A stretch of 64,000 nucleotides of DNA, from contig NZ_AUCP01000006.1 in NCBI RefSeq assembly GCF_000429825.1, positions 87,215 through 151,214 on the forward strand, written 5' to 3'. Below, one piece after another: positions 17,462 through 27,122 of this stretch. Under the pieces are notes generated by a model. It was not told the origin of the DNA, did not search any database, and worked only from the letters and a program-made list of their open reading frames with translations. The stretch's first letter is position 1, and each line of letters starts with the position of its first letter. Source of the stretch: Cohnella thermotolerans DSM 17683. Its GTDB lineage: Bacteria; Bacillota; Bacilli; Paenibacillales; Paenibacillaceae. The translations under genes and the position numbers were made by a program.

Positions 17462-18844
17462 TCAAATGGCGATCGTCTGCTGCGTTACGGAGAAATGCCG
17501 GCTGATCGCATGGGCGGCTTCCTTGCCTTGCTGGGCGGCGGAGACGACCATCGCCTCGCCCTGCCCGCCGCCGAAGACGATGTCTCCGGCCGCGTACACC
17601 TTCGGATGGGACGTGCGGCGGGTGGCCGGATCGATCTTGACGACGCCCCGTTCGTGCTCGAGCCCGAACGCCTCGATCAGCCCCGTATGCCGCGTCTGGC
17701 CGATCGCGACGATGACGGCGTCGACCGGCAGAAGAAACTCGGAGTCTTCGATCGGAACCGGCAGCCTGCGGCCGTCCCGTCCGGCTTCCGGCGACAAAGC
17801 CATCTTCACGCACTCCAGATGGGTCACCTTGCCGGATTTGTCCCCGATAATCCGGACCGGAGCCGTCAGCCAGCTGAATTCGACGCCCTCCTGCTTGGCG
17901 AACTCGTACTCGAATTCGTAAGCCGTCATCTCCTCGCGGGTGCGGCGGTAGACCATCTTCACATTCCCGGCGCCAAGCCGCACCGAGCACGTTGCGGCGT
18001 CGATCGCCGTATTCCCGGCGCCGATCACGGCGACGCGGGCCCCTTCCAGCTTCACGTCCGGCGCCGCCGTCTTCGTCGCCTCGACGAACCGGATGGCGTC
18101 GTACACGCCTTCGAGGTCCTCGCCTTCGATGCCGAGCTTCGGCACGTAGCCCATGCCCGCCGCCAGCACGACGGCGTCGTACTGCTCGAGCAGCTCCGAC
18201 GGCGGCACGTCCGCTCCGACCTTGACGCCGGTCTTGATCGTCACGCCCAGCTTCTCGACCTGCTCGACTTCCCAGAGCGAGATCGGCTGCGGCAGGCGGA
18301 ACGATACGATGCCGTACGTGTCGAGTCCTCCGGCCAGCTCCCTCGCTTCGTAGACGACGACCTCGAACCCGTCGCGGGCCAACTCGCGGGCTGCGGACAA
18401 CCCGGCGGGCCCCCCGCCGACGACCGCGACCTTCTTCCCGTTGGGCGTCCCGGCCTGGAACAACGGCTTGCCGCTCTTGATCGCCCAGTCCGTCGCATAG
18501 CGCTGCAGCAGGCCGATTCGAATGGGCTCGGAGGCGTCGTTCAGCACGCAGGCGCCTTCGCACAGCTCCTCCGTCGGGCAAACGCGGGCGCAGCTGGCGC
18601 CGACGGGATTCGAATCCATGATCGTCGTCGCCGAGCCCTTCAGGTTGCCCGTCGCGATCCGTTTGATGAACGAAGGAATATTGATGCCGGTCGGACAAGC
18701 CTTGATGCAAGGGGCGTCATAGCAATACAAGCAGCGGTTGGCTTCTTCCACCGCGGACTTGACCGTCAATCCCGGCTCGGCCTCCGCGAAGTTCGCGGCG
18801 AACCGTTCCGCGGATAACGTCGTTAACGAAGCTGCTTTTCCCAT
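17462..18844 (-). CDS. preT: NAD(P)-binding dihydropyrimidine dehydrogenase, subunit PreT
   Basis: 460-aa electron-transfer subunit resembling the glutamate synthase small chain. The N-terminal Cys-rich Fe-S region (CLYCYDAPCIKACP, CARVCPTEELCEGAC) is followed by an FAD-binding GGGPAGLSAARELA and an NAD(P)-binding VIGAGNTAIDAA. It passes electrons between NAD(P)H and PreA. Start ATG with GGAGGGATAACCG upstream. It is the first gene of the preT-preA-hydA-75aa operon, divergent from a PucR-type regulator 134 bp away. Confidence 0.93.
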   Translation of the reverse strand: MGKAASLTTLSAERFAANFAEAEPGLTVKSAVEEANRCLYCYDAPCIKACPTGINIPSFIKRIATGNLKGSATTIMDSNPVGASCARVCPTEELCEGACVLNDASEPIRIGLLQRYATDWAIKSGKPLFQAGTPNGKKVAVVGGGPAGLSAARELARDGFEVVVYEARELAGGLDTYGIVSFRLPQPISLWEVEQVEKLGVTIKTGVKVGADVPPSELLEQYDAVVLAAGMGYVPKLGIEGEDLEGVYDAIRFVEATKTAAPDVKLEGARVAVIGAGNTAIDAATCSVRLGAGNVKMVYRRTREEMTAYEFEYEFAKQEGVEFSWLTAPVRIIGDKSGKVTHLECVKMALSPEAGRDGRRLPVPIEDSEFLLPVDAVIVAIGQTRHTGLIEAFGLEHERGVVKIDPATRRTSHPKVYAAGDIVFGGGQGEAMVVSAAQQGKEAAHAISRHFSVTQQTIAI

Positions 18845-18978
18845 CGGTTATCCCTCCATGTCATCGACAAAATGTTCTGAAAATACAATCTCTTTTATGG
18901 TAAGATGATGAACATCGGGCGGCATTCGACGCTATGGACCGCCGCACAACGATTGTTTGCGAAAGCGGGGATACACGC

Positions 18979-20658
18979 ATGGATTCGGAAGAACGCTTTC
19001 TGACGGTTCGCGAAGCGCTGCAGCGCCCCTCGTTCCGCAACGCCCAGACGGTCGCGGGCGAGGACGGCCTGAGCCGCCGCGTCAGATGGGTCCACATTCT
19101 CGAGACGTTCAGCTTCGAGGCGCTCATTCACGGGGATGAGATGATCCTGACCACCGGAATGGCCTTCAAGCTGGAGACCCGCTCCTCCGTCGCCTTCATG
19201 GAAAAACTGATCAAACAAAACGCCGCCTGCCTGTGCATCGAGCTCGGCCAATATTTCGATTCCGTGCCCGACGAGCTCAAGGAGCTGGCCGAACGCCACC
19301 GGTTCCCGCTCATCGTCTTCCCGAGCACGGTCCGGTTCGTCGATATTACGCAAGATTTGCATTCCCTGATCATTAACCGGCATCATCGGATGCTGCAGGA
19401 GCTGGAGAGCATCTCACGCGAATTCTCCCGGCTGGCGCTGACCTCGCAAGCGACCGCGAACGTCCTCAAGCTGCTGCACCGGAGCGCGCAAGCCCAGGTC
19501 ATCTATCGCCCGCTCGAAGGCAAGCCGGTCTTCATGCCGAACCCTTCCCCGGGCGAGCAGAACGCGATGCTGGAGCAGCTCGGCAGCTTCTGGGAAGAGA
19601 CGGACGAGCTCAAAGTGAGCGGCGCCCCCTATTTGCGCGAGATCGAAGGAGCCACGTGGATCGTGAAGCCGGTCGGAGCGCTGGAGCAAATCTGGGCTTA
19701 TCTGATTCTCGTCTGCCGCCATCAGCCCCGAGAGTTCGACTTCCTGCTTCTCGATTCCGCCTCGCTGTCGATCGCCCAGGAGCTGCTTCGCACCCGCTAC
19801 ATGGAAGAGCGCAAGCAGTTCGCGGAGAATATCTGGGTGGACGAGCTGCTGAGCGGCCGGGCCGACGACGACCAGCAGCTCAAGGCGCTCATCGGTCCCG
19901 ACTTCAAAGGCTTGAACGAGCTCCACTTCCGGGTGTGCCTGTTCGAGATCGAAAACTTGTACGAGCTGAACCTCGATCCTTCGGAGAACGAGCTGGAGAC
20001 GATCCGCTTCCACCTGTCCCTGCTGATCCGGTCGGCCTTCGAGAAGTTCTCCTTCCGGCCGCTCATCACGGTCAAGAACAACCGCCTGGCCGTCATTGCG
20101 CTCGACCGGAAGGCCAAAAGCCCGAACAGAGGCCGGCTCCAGCAGGCGCTGGAATCGGTTCTGTCGTTCCAGGCCGACGACAAGCTGAAGGAGCTGAAGC
20201 TGCTGGTCGGCGCGGGCAAGTCGCATCTGCATCTACGAAATGCATATTCCGGCTATCAGGAAGCCATTCAAGCTTTGTCGCTGTACGCCTGTTACAAGAA
20301 ACCGATACTGTTCTACGAAGAACTCGGCGTCTTCCAACTGCTGCTCAACCTCAACGACGGGAAAACGCTGCAAGCCTTCATCCGCAATTATCTCGGCCCG
20401 ATTATCGATTACGACGAAGCCCGCGGCAGCGAGCTGCTCACCACCCTGAAGGTATACCTCGACCACGACGGCTCCAAGCAAATCGCCGCCCAGAAGCTGT
20501 TCATCGTCCGGCAATCCCTGTATTACCGCCTGGAAAAGATCGCCGAGCTGCTGGGCGAAGACTTCATGTCGCCCGAGAACCGCATCTCCATTCAAGTGGC
20601 GCTGCGCGCCTACCAGCTGCTTCATCCCGACAAATTCGAGGAGAAGGCGGAGGGCTAA
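18979..20658 (+). CDS. PucR-family transcriptional regulator
   Basis: 559-aa cytoplasmic regulator. The N-terminal PucR domain (FLTVREALQRPSFRNAQTV... DEMILTTG) precedes a middle GGDEF-like CdaR domain and a C-terminal HTH_30 domain (LLTTLKVYLDHDGSKQIAAQKLFIVRQSLYYRLEKIAELLG). Family members sense purines, pyrimidines or their breakdown products. ATG 18979 chosen: the first convincing methionine before the conserved domain; its site (GCGGGGAT) is weak, and an upstream in-frame ATG at 18934 is possible. It lies between the pyrimidine operon and an ABC importer operon, so it likely controls both. Confidence 0.9.
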   Translation: MDSEERFLTVREALQRPSFRNAQTVAGEDGLSRRVRWVHILETFSFEALIHGDEMILTTGMAFKLETRSSVAFMEKLIKQNAACLCIELGQYFDSVPDELKELAERHRFPLIVFPSTVRFVDITQDLHSLIINRHHRMLQELESISREFSRLALTSQATANVLKLLHRSAQAQVIYRPLEGKPVFMPNPSPGEQNAMLEQLGSFWEETDELKVSGAPYLREIEGATWIVKPVGALEQIWAYLILVCRHQPREFDFLLLDSASLSIAQELLRTRYMEERKQFAENIWVDELLSGRADDDQQLKALIGPDFKGLNELHFRVCLFEIENLYELNLDPSENELETIRFHLSLLIRSAFEKFSFRPLITVKNNRLAVIALDRKAKSPNRGRLQQALESVLSFQADDKLKELKLLVGAGKSHLHLRNAYSGYQEAIQALSLYACYKKPILFYEELGVFQLLLNLNDGKTLQAFIRNYLGPIIDYDEARGSELLTTLKVYLDHDGSKQIAAQKLFIVRQSLYYRLEKIAELLGEDFMSPENRISIQVALRAYQLLHPDKFEEKAEG

Positions 20659-20734
20659 GCCCGAATCCCGCGAGTCCGCCTTCGGAGCGGACGGCTTCGC
20701 TCCGAAGCCATCCGCCATCCGCGGCCATTCGGGC
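20659..20734. terminator. Nested stem-loops between convergent genes
   Basis: Inner stem TTCGGAGCG (20681-20689) / CGCTCCGAA (20698-20706) and outer stem GCCCGAAT (20659-20666) / ATTCGGGC (20727-20734). It fills the gap between the convergent pucR and binding-protein genes. No T-run, so it may act as a bidirectional RNA-stabilising or weak termination structure. Confidence 0.5.
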
Positions 20735-20736
20735 GT

Positions 20737-21855
20737 CTATTTCATCGCCATCTCCACAATTTCGTTCGTGTAGGCTTTCGTCGGATCGGCCGCCGTCTTG
20801 ATGACGCCGAATTGAAGGGCGATGTCGGCCGTCTGCTTGAAGGCCGCTTCGTCGATATAGCCGATCTTCGACTTGTCGAAGCCTTCCGGGGCGACCAGCT
20901 TGGCGACTTCCTGCATCATCGTCAGCTGATGCTCCTTCGTCGTGCTTCCGTCTTCGACGCTCTTCATGACGATATCCGTCGCGGCGGCCGGATCGGCGAT
21001 CGCGTCTTGCCAGCCTTTGAGGGACGCCCTCACGAACTTGACAGCCGTCTCTTTGTTTTTATCCAGCCAACCCTTGTTCGCGAACAGGTTGTCTTCCAGC
21101 ATGGCGACGCCTTCGGCGTTCATGTCGATGACGTTCATATCCTCCGCCTTCACGCCGGATTCCAGCGCGACGTGATATTCGTTGTACGTCATCGCGGAAG
21201 CCGCGTCCAGCTCGCCGGAGAGGAATTGGTCCATCGTGAAGCCTTGCTTCGTGAACTTGAGGTCTTTGTTCGGGTCGAGCTTATACTTGTCGAACAGCGC
21301 CAGCAGCTCGTACTCGTTGCCGCCCATCCAGTTGCCGACCTTCTTGCCCTTCAGATCGGCCGGGCCGTTAATGCCTGCGGACTTCTTGGAGACGAGCACC
21401 AGGCCGCTCTTCTGATAAATTTGCGAGATTTCGACCAGCGGCAGGCCCTGCTCCTGATGCGCCAAAAGGCTCGCGACCCAGTCGACGCCGATGTCGGCCG
21501 CGCCGTTCGCCACCTGCTGCTCCGGTACGATATCGGGTCCTCCCGGGACGATCTCGACGTCCAGCCCCTCGTCCTTGTAATAGCCTTTGTCCAGCGCGAC
21601 GAAGTACCCCGCGAACTGGGCTTGCGGCACCCACTTGAGCTGCAGCTTCACCTTGACCGGCTCGGCGGACGGCGTCTCGCTCGCGGCTTCCGTGGAAGCC
21701 GGGGCGGCCGAGGACTCGGAAGCCGATCCGGACGGGCTCGGACTCGCCGCCGGCTCGTTGTTGCCTCCGCCTCCGCAAGCCGTCGCCGCCGCGACGAACA
21801 CCAGCATCAGAGCCAATAGCCATACGCTTCTGTAATGCCCTTTTCTCCCGTTCAT
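20737..21855 (-). CDS. NMT1/SsuA-like ABC transporter substrate-binding lipoprotein
   Basis: 372-aa lipoprotein. A signal peptide with lipobox (VAAATACGGG) is followed by a low-complexity Pro/Ser/Ala/Glu linker. The mature domain begins KLQLKWVPQAQFAGYFVALDKGYYKDEGLDV, typical of the NMT1/THI5 and SsuA group that binds thiamine precursors, riboflavin, sulfonates or ureide-like compounds. The genomic setting next to preT-preA-hydA and pucR suggests a pyrimidine or hydantoin, but this is inference. It is the last gene of an ATPase-permease-permease-binding protein operon. Confidence 0.88.
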   Translation of the reverse strand: MNGRKGHYRSVWLLALMLVFVAAATACGGGGNNEPAASPSPSGSASESSAAPASTEAASETPSAEPVKVKLQLKWVPQAQFAGYFVALDKGYYKDEGLDVEIVPGGPDIVPEQQVANGAADIGVDWVASLLAHQEQGLPLVEISQIYQKSGLVLVSKKSAGINGPADLKGKKVGNWMGGNEYELLALFDKYKLDPNKDLKFTKQGFTMDQFLSGELDAASAMTYNEYHVALESGVKAEDMNVIDMNAEGVAMLEDNLFANKGWLDKNKETAVKFVRASLKGWQDAIADPAAATDIVMKSVEDGSTTKEHQLTMMQEVAKLVAPEGFDKSKIGYIDEAAFKQTADIALQFGVIKTAADPTKAYTNEIVEMAMK

Positions 21856-21979
21856 TCGGTTCTCTCCCTTATTTGGATGATGAACACAGCAGGATTTTGT
21901 GGAGTAAAGATTTTATGCGATCGGCAAAGCGGAGGCCGAACGGCCCGCCGTCCTGCCGGCTGTGCTGCCATGGTGCGGC

Positions 21980-22828
21980 TTACGTTCGTTGCGATGGATG
22001 CCAGCGGATGAACGCCTTCTCCAGGCGCTCCACGATCAGATAGAAGAGGACGCCCGCGACCGCCGCCACGACGATGCAGGACCAGCCGAGCGGCATCTGG
22101 GCCACCTTGATCGAATTGGAGAGCAGATAGCCGAGCCCGCGCGACGAGAAGAAAAACTCGCCGACGATCGCCCCGATCATACTGGCCGTCGCGTTGATCT
22201 TGAGCGCGGTGAACACGTAAGGAAGGCTGTTCGCGATGCGCAAATACGTGAACGTCTCGCGCTTCTTCGCCGCGTAGGAAACCATCAGGTCGAGCGCCAG
22301 CGGATCGACGCTGTTCAGCCCCTTGTACGCGTTCATCGCCATCGCGGCCATCGTCGTCGCCGTCACGATGGCAACGCGGGAGCCGATGCCGTCGCCGAAC
22401 CACAGGTTCATGATCGGAGCGAGCGCGACGATCGGAACCGCGTTCAGCGCGGCGGCGAGCGGAATGCCGCCGAAGCCCCAGCGGGGCCACAGCGTGGCGA
22501 CCAGCGCCGCCAGGAAGCCCAGCGCGGAGCCGGCGAGCATGCCGAGCACCGCTTCGCTCATCGTATAGCGCGTATAGGACAGAAGCAGATCGATGTTGCC
22601 GGTCACCGCCTTCCCAATGGCGGAGGGGAGCGGCAGCTGGTAAACCTTAAGCTGAAATAGCGAGTGAAAAACCTTGAACTGCCAGAGCGCCAGAAACAGA
22701 ATACCCGCAGCCATCGGAAGCGCGATCCGGACGGCGGCTGCGCCCGTCCCCCGGCTTCTTCTCGCCGGAGCGCCCGCAGAGCTTGCGACGGCGGGTGCCG
22801 TGAGGCCCGTCAGGGATTCCCCTTCCAT
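21980..22828 (-). CDS. ABC transporter permease (SsuC/RibX type)
   Basis: 282-aa inner-membrane permease with about six transmembrane segments and the conserved loop DPLALDLMVSYAAKKRETFTYLRIANSLPYVFTALK. The frame is open far upstream, but the real start is ATG 22828, preceded by AAAGGAGG and overlapping the stop of the preceding permease gene (TGATG). It pairs with the adjacent permease as a heterodimer. Confidence 0.9.
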   Translation of the reverse strand: MEGESLTGLTAPAVASSAGAPARRSRGTGAAAVRIALPMAAGILFLALWQFKVFHSLFQLKVYQLPLPSAIGKAVTGNIDLLLSYTRYTMSEAVLGMLAGSALGFLAALVATLWPRWGFGGIPLAAALNAVPIVALAPIMNLWFGDGIGSRVAIVTATTMAAMAMNAYKGLNSVDPLALDLMVSYAAKKRETFTYLRIANSLPYVFTALKINATASMIGAIVGEFFFSSRGLGYLLSNSIKVAQMPLGWSCIVVAAVAGVLFYLIVERLEKAFIRWHPSQRT

Positions 22829-23640
22829 CAGCGAGCGCCTCCTTTCGCCCGGAAGTCGGGCTGCCAGGGCGAGACGGCACGTTCGAGCAGGCTGATGATC
22901 CAGTAGCTGAGCACGCCGAGCAGCGCGCCGACGATAACCGTCGCCCAGAACATATAAGCGTGGGAAGATCCGTAATAGAGGTTGCGAAGCATGATGACGC
23001 CGATGCCGTGCTGGGCACCCATCAGCTCGACCAGAATCGCTCCGGTCACCGACAGCGGGGCGGCGATCTTCAAGCCGCCGAACAATCCGGGCAGCGAGGC
23101 GGGAAAGCGCAGCTTCCAATAGACGCTCCACGGCTTGGCCGCGTAGGAATGCATAAGCTCCAGCGCCGAAGGCTGCACGCTGCGGAGCCCCCGAAGCATG
23201 TTGAGGGCGACCGGGAAGAAGGTGATGTAGCCGGAGATGAGAATGCGCGACAGCTTCTCGTCGCGGACGATTCCGTAGATGATCGGCGCCAGCCCCAGAA
23301 TCGGAATCATCTGCGAGGCGATCGCATACGGGAACGCCAACTGCTCGATCCGCTTCGACGCGCTCATCAGCACGGCCAGCGCCGCTCCGGCAGCCGCCCC
23401 GAGAAGGAAGCCCAGCGCGGCGTTGCCGAAGGTGACTCTGCCTTCCTTCAGCAGGGTCGGGGCGTAGTCGCCCATCGTCCGAACGATCTCGTGCACGTAA
23501 GGAAGCTTGGATTGCGCGAGCGGCACGTGCCTCGCTTCAAGCAAATACCAGGAGACGAGCTCCCACAAAGCGAGCAAGGAGACGGCCCACACGAGGACCG
23601 GCAGCGCGCGGCCGCGCGACAGGAAGGTACGCCCTCTCAC
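22828..23640 (-). CDS. ABC transporter permease (SsuC/RibX type)
   Basis: 270-aa inner-membrane permease homologous in layout to the next gene (QPSALELMHSYAAKPWSVYWKLRFPASLPGLFGGLK). GTG start with GAGGGGG upstream, 3 nt after the ATPase stop codon. Two different permeases of this type in one operon are typical of pyrimidine/riboflavin-type importers in Firmicutes. Confidence 0.9.
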   Translation of the reverse strand: MRGRTFLSRGRALPVLVWAVSLLALWELVSWYLLEARHVPLAQSKLPYVHEIVRTMGDYAPTLLKEGRVTFGNAALGFLLGAAAGAALAVLMSASKRIEQLAFPYAIASQMIPILGLAPIIYGIVRDEKLSRILISGYITFFPVALNMLRGLRSVQPSALELMHSYAAKPWSVYWKLRFPASLPGLFGGLKIAAPLSVTGAILVELMGAQHGIGVIMLRNLYYGSSHAYMFWATVIVGALLGVLSYWIISLLERAVSPWQPDFRAKGGAR

Positions 23641-23643
23641 CCG

Positions 23644-24426
<783 letters not shown>

Positions 24427-24480
24427 CTTCGTTCCCCCTCCCAACCCGTTGCGCGCGAGAATCCGGTTTACGAACATAAG

Positions 24481-24510
24481 TTGTGTAATGTTTATGTTAT
24501 TTTACATTAC
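24481..24510 (-). promoter_or_regulatory. AT-rich dyad upstream of the NMT1-type importer operon
   Basis: Inverted repeat GTAATG (24485-24490) / CATTAC (24505-24510) in a strongly AT-rich stretch 60-85 nt upstream of the ATPase start. A related element, TTGTGTAAT followed by ACATTA, occurs again at 24628-24650. Candidate operator, possibly for the neighbouring PucR regulator; not proven. Confidence 0.4.
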
Positions 24511-24965
24511 TCTAATTGATTAATACCCATCTTACACGCAGGAATATCGTTATTCATTAGACATTTCGTCAAATCGGCACCGTCCGTTTCAGTCAAAACG
24601 TCTATTTTCGAGCCTCTTGCGTCTTTTTTGTGTAATATAATATAACATTAACCCTTCGACTTCGCCTCCGGTCCCGCGACTGCGCATCGGTGTTCGAGCT
24701 CTATTGCAGGCTTATCCCCGTACCTCAGATGTTCACCCGCTCGGCCCCCCGTTCGCGCGGGCTCCCTTCGCACGCTTCCGCCGATCGCGGCTCCCCTTTC
24801 GCGGGAATCGCTCTTCCAGTTGCGGCTATCGGGCAGCTTATCCTCATCCCTAATCGCGGAGGATCGTGTCCGTCGCTTTCGCTTAGGACGATCGGCTGAG
24901 CGGAGGGGATAAGCCTACAAATGTCGGGGAAAGCGGAGAGAGGGCCGATCACGTGCATCGGACAA
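24511..24965. other. Long intergenic region with no gene
   Basis: About 450 bp between the importer operon and the ndh terminator. It has the AT-rich element at 24628-24650 and GC-rich sequence with a 12-bp inverted repeat (separate entry). Short ORFs on both strands lack ribosome binding sites and look Arg/Pro/Ser-rich, as expected of chance frames. Confidence 0.5.
24708..24916. repeat. Inverted repeat AGGCTTATCCCC / GGGGATAAGCCT
   Basis: Perfect 12-bp inverted repeat at 24708-24719 and 24905-24916 flanking 185 bp of GC-rich non-coding DNA. A partial copy of the arm (GCTTATCCTCATCCC) is inside, near 24837, and GGGGATAAGC also occurs at 1172-1181. This could be a small dispersed repeat element; only a genome comparison would tell. 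Confidence 0.4.
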
Positions 24966-24994
24966 ATAAAAAAAGAACGCCCGAAGGCGTTCTT
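24966..24994 (-). terminator. Intrinsic terminator of the DUF1641-ndh operon
   Basis: Stem AAGAACGCC / GGCGTTCTT with a 4-nt loop, followed on the minus strand by a run of T. It lies about 40 nt after the ndh stop codon. Confidence 0.92.
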
Positions 24995-25035
24995 CCGCAG
25001 CCGCAGCCGTCCGGCGAAGCCGGAGGCGGCAGGGT

Positions 25036-26217
25036 TTAATAAGCGTATGCGAACAAGCCGTTGATGTGCGACAGGTAGCGGATGTTGCTCGCTTCCTTCA
25101 TGAGCGTCGCCGGCGTGCCTTTGAGTCGGATGTTGTTGCCGCCGATCATGGCGACGCCGTCTTTGCGGCCCAGGCTTCCGAGCGTGCCGGAGAAGACCGG
25201 GTTGAAGGCTTCCATCTTGCCGCCTTTGATCAGGGCAGCCAGGTTGCGGCCGACCGTCTCGCCCATCTGCCAGGCAAGCTGAGCCGTCGGCGGATAAGGA
25301 CGGGCGCCTTCGCTCGGAATGACGACGGCGCAGTCTCCGGCCAGGAACACGTCCGGGTGCGAGGTGGATTGCAGCGTCTCGGTAACGGAAGCGCGGCCGC
25401 GGTTCACTTCGATGCCGCAGTTGGCGACGATCGGATGGCCTTGGACGCCGCCCGTCCAGATGATCGTGTTCGCTTCCAGCACGCGGCCATCCTTCAGCGA
25501 TACCGAGTTCTTGGTCGCTTCCGTAATCGCTACGCCCGTGATGATTTCGACGCCGCGCTTCTCGAGGCTCGTGACCGCGCGCTCGATGAGCTCAGGCGGC
25601 AGAACCGGCAGAATGGCCGGGCCGGCTTCGACGACGTACAGCTTGATGTCGGCGAAGTCGATGCCTTTGGAGCGGCAAACTTCCGGCAGACGGTCGGCGA
25701 ATTCGCCAACCAGCTCGATGCCGGTCAAGCCGCCGCCGCCCACGACGATCGTGGCGTCGGCTTTGTTGCCGGATTGCTTGTACGCATCCAGGCGGTCGTA
25801 GACGTGAGCGCGAATGCGGTTCGCGTCGTCGACGGATTTCAGCGTGAAGCTGTTTTCCTGCAGGCCCGGAATGCCGAAGAACGCCGTCTCGCTGCCGAGG
25901 GCGACGACGAGCGCGTCATAAGTGACGGTAGCGCCGCTGGCGAGCAATACTTTCTTGTCGTTCGGCTTGATCTCGGAGACCGTATCGATGAGAAGATTGA
26001 CGTCTTTGCCCTTGAGCAGCTTCTCAAGCGGCAGCGCGACGGCTTTCTCCTTGATGGTGTCGCCGGCGAGGCGGTGAAGCTCGGTGATGATCTGGTGCGT
26101 CGGGTAACGGTTCACAAGCGTAATCCGGGCTTCGGCCGGGCTCAGGTCTTTGCGCGCCGTGAGAGCCGCCAACAAGCCGCCGTAACCGCCGCCCAGAATC
26201 AGAATATGTTTAGACAT
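25036..26217 (-). CDS. ndh: Type II NADH dehydrogenase (NDH-2)
   Basis: 393-aa membrane-associated flavoprotein that oxidises NADH and reduces menaquinone without pumping protons. The FAD-binding motif ILILGGGYGGLLAAL is at the N-terminus and a second nucleotide-binding motif ATIVVGGGGLTGIELVGEFAD is in the middle; VFLAGDCAVV is the conserved FAD-site region near the C-terminus. Start ATG 26217 has GGAGG with a 6-nt spacer, whereas the ATG two codons earlier touches the site. It lies 35 nt downstream of a DUF1641 gene, the same arrangement as yjlC-ndh of B. subtilis. Confidence 0.93.
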   Translation of the reverse strand: MSKHILILGGGYGGLLAALTARKDLSPAEARITLVNRYPTHQIITELHRLAGDTIKEKAVALPLEKLLKGKDVNLLIDTVSEIKPNDKKVLLASGATVTYDALVVALGSETAFFGIPGLQENSFTLKSVDDANRIRAHVYDRLDAYKQSGNKADATIVVGGGGLTGIELVGEFADRLPEVCRSKGIDFADIKLYVVEAGPAILPVLPPELIERAVTSLEKRGVEIITGVAITEATKNSVSLKDGRVLEANTIIWTGGVQGHPIVANCGIEVNRGRASVTETLQSTSHPDVFLAGDCAVVIPSEGARPYPPTAQLAWQMGETVGRNLAALIKGGKMEAFNPVFSGTLGSLGRKDGVAMIGGNNIRLKGTPATLMKEASNIRYLSHINGLFAYAY

Positions 26218-26252
26218 GTCCATCCTCCGTTCTTATCCGTTGTGAGGTTTGA

Positions 26253-26687
26253 TCAGCGTTGTTGTTTGTTTTCCGCCAAAACGCTCAAGAAAGCTTGCGC
26301 GAAGCGCAGCGTCTTCTGCACTTGCGGATCCTTCAGCATCCGCAGAATGCCGAACAGCCCGATCGTGGTCGTGTCGGCTTGCGCGCGGTCGTTCGCTTCG
26401 ATGGCCGCCGCGGCGATTCCTTTCGCCTTCTCGGCGACCGGCTTGACGAATTCGCCGATGCCGTGCGCAAAGTCGTTGATCAGCACCTTGTCGGTGGCGA
26501 CGGTCTGCGCGAAATCGTACGCCTTGGTCAGGAAAGTGACCATTTCGGCCAGCTTGGGCAGGTTATCCACCAACACGGTAAGGGATTCCTGGACTTCCGG
26601 CTTCAACAATTGATCAAGCACATCTTGCGAATTGCGTTCTACTGGGGCTTCTTGCGTTTCGAGCGCTTCTTGCGAAATTTGCGACAT
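26253..26687 (-). CDS. DUF1641 domain-containing protein (YjlC-like)
   Basis: 144-aa mostly helical cytoplasmic protein with the DUF1641 pattern (DVLDQLLKPEVQESLTVLVDNLPKLAEM ... TTTIGLFGILRMLKDPQVQ). In B. subtilis the comparable gene yjlC is the first gene of the Rex-controlled yjlC-ndh operon. Biochemical function is unknown. GGAGG precedes the ATG. A short leader of about 220 nt separates the probable promoter from the start. Confidence 0.85.
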   Translation of the reverse strand: MSQISQEALETQEAPVERNSQDVLDQLLKPEVQESLTVLVDNLPKLAEMVTFLTKAYDFAQTVATDKVLINDFAHGIGEFVKPVAEKAKGIAAAAIEANDRAQADTTTIGLFGILRMLKDPQVQKTLRFAQAFLSVLAENKQQR

Positions 26688-26911
26688 GCGTGACGTCCTC
26701 CTTTGCAGTCATTTCCTAATCGGTTGCGGTCTCCGTTCCTGACGTGCACGTATCGATCCGGTCCCAGCCTGCGCGAACTTTGTACCATTTTTCACATAAA
26801 AGGCCGTCCCATGACGGCGGTATCCATGCAAAATCGCGTCGAAACAATTCTCAGCTGCTTCCGTCTTCGCTCACCGTGAACAGGCAGGTCGAATCTGAAC
26901 CTTTCTTGTCT

Positions 26912-26940
26912 ATTCTACACCGGATGAAGGCAAACTTAAA
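26912..26940 (-). promoter_or_regulatory. Probable promoter of the DUF1641-ndh operon
   Basis: On the minus strand TTTAAG (26935-26940) and TAGAAT (26912-26917) with a 17-bp spacer. The -10 matches well and the -35 moderately. The rest of the 26688-27122 gap shows no ORF with a ribosome binding site. Confidence 0.45.
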
Positions 26941-26979
26941 ATAAAAATCTTTGCTTTTTCGATCGCTAAGTTCTGTAAA

Positions 26980-26997
26980 TTGTGATTTATGGCACAA
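26980..26997. promoter_or_regulatory. Rex-like operator (TTGTG-N8-CACAA)
   Basis: TTGTG (26980-26984) and CACAA (26993-26997) are spaced exactly as in the Rex consensus TTGTGAA-N4-TTCACAA; the inner bases AA/TT are only partly kept. It lies upstream of the DUF1641-ndh genes, whose B. subtilis counterparts are repressed by Rex in response to NADH. Its position about 75 bp upstream of the proposed start point is farther than ideal. Confidence 0.45.
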
Positions 26998-27122
26998 AAT
27001 CCGACGGAATCGGCTTCATACGGCTATTATGGCGCTTCTGTTGCGCCTCTTATTCCCTCCGGCGGCGGCCGGCGCCGATTTTGCTGCGGACGCGCCAAGC
27101 CGCCGCCGGGGCCGGTCCGCCG

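Noticed and set aside
16371..17921. 516-aa plus-strand open frame opposite preA and preT
   Set aside because: Codon-bias shadow of the preA/preT genes; no family features.
16158..18710. 850-aa minus-strand frame that includes preA
   Set aside because: The first ~420 residues are the wrong frame over preT; the real gene starts at 17441 with its own ribosome binding site.
24690..24958. Short ORFs in the long intergenic region
   Set aside because: No ribosome binding site, Pro/Arg/Ser-rich, both strands equally open; the inverted repeat explains the structure better.
26744..26944. 66-aa ORF upstream of the DUF1641 gene
   Set aside because: No site, no recognisable sequence, and it lies in the promoter/leader region.
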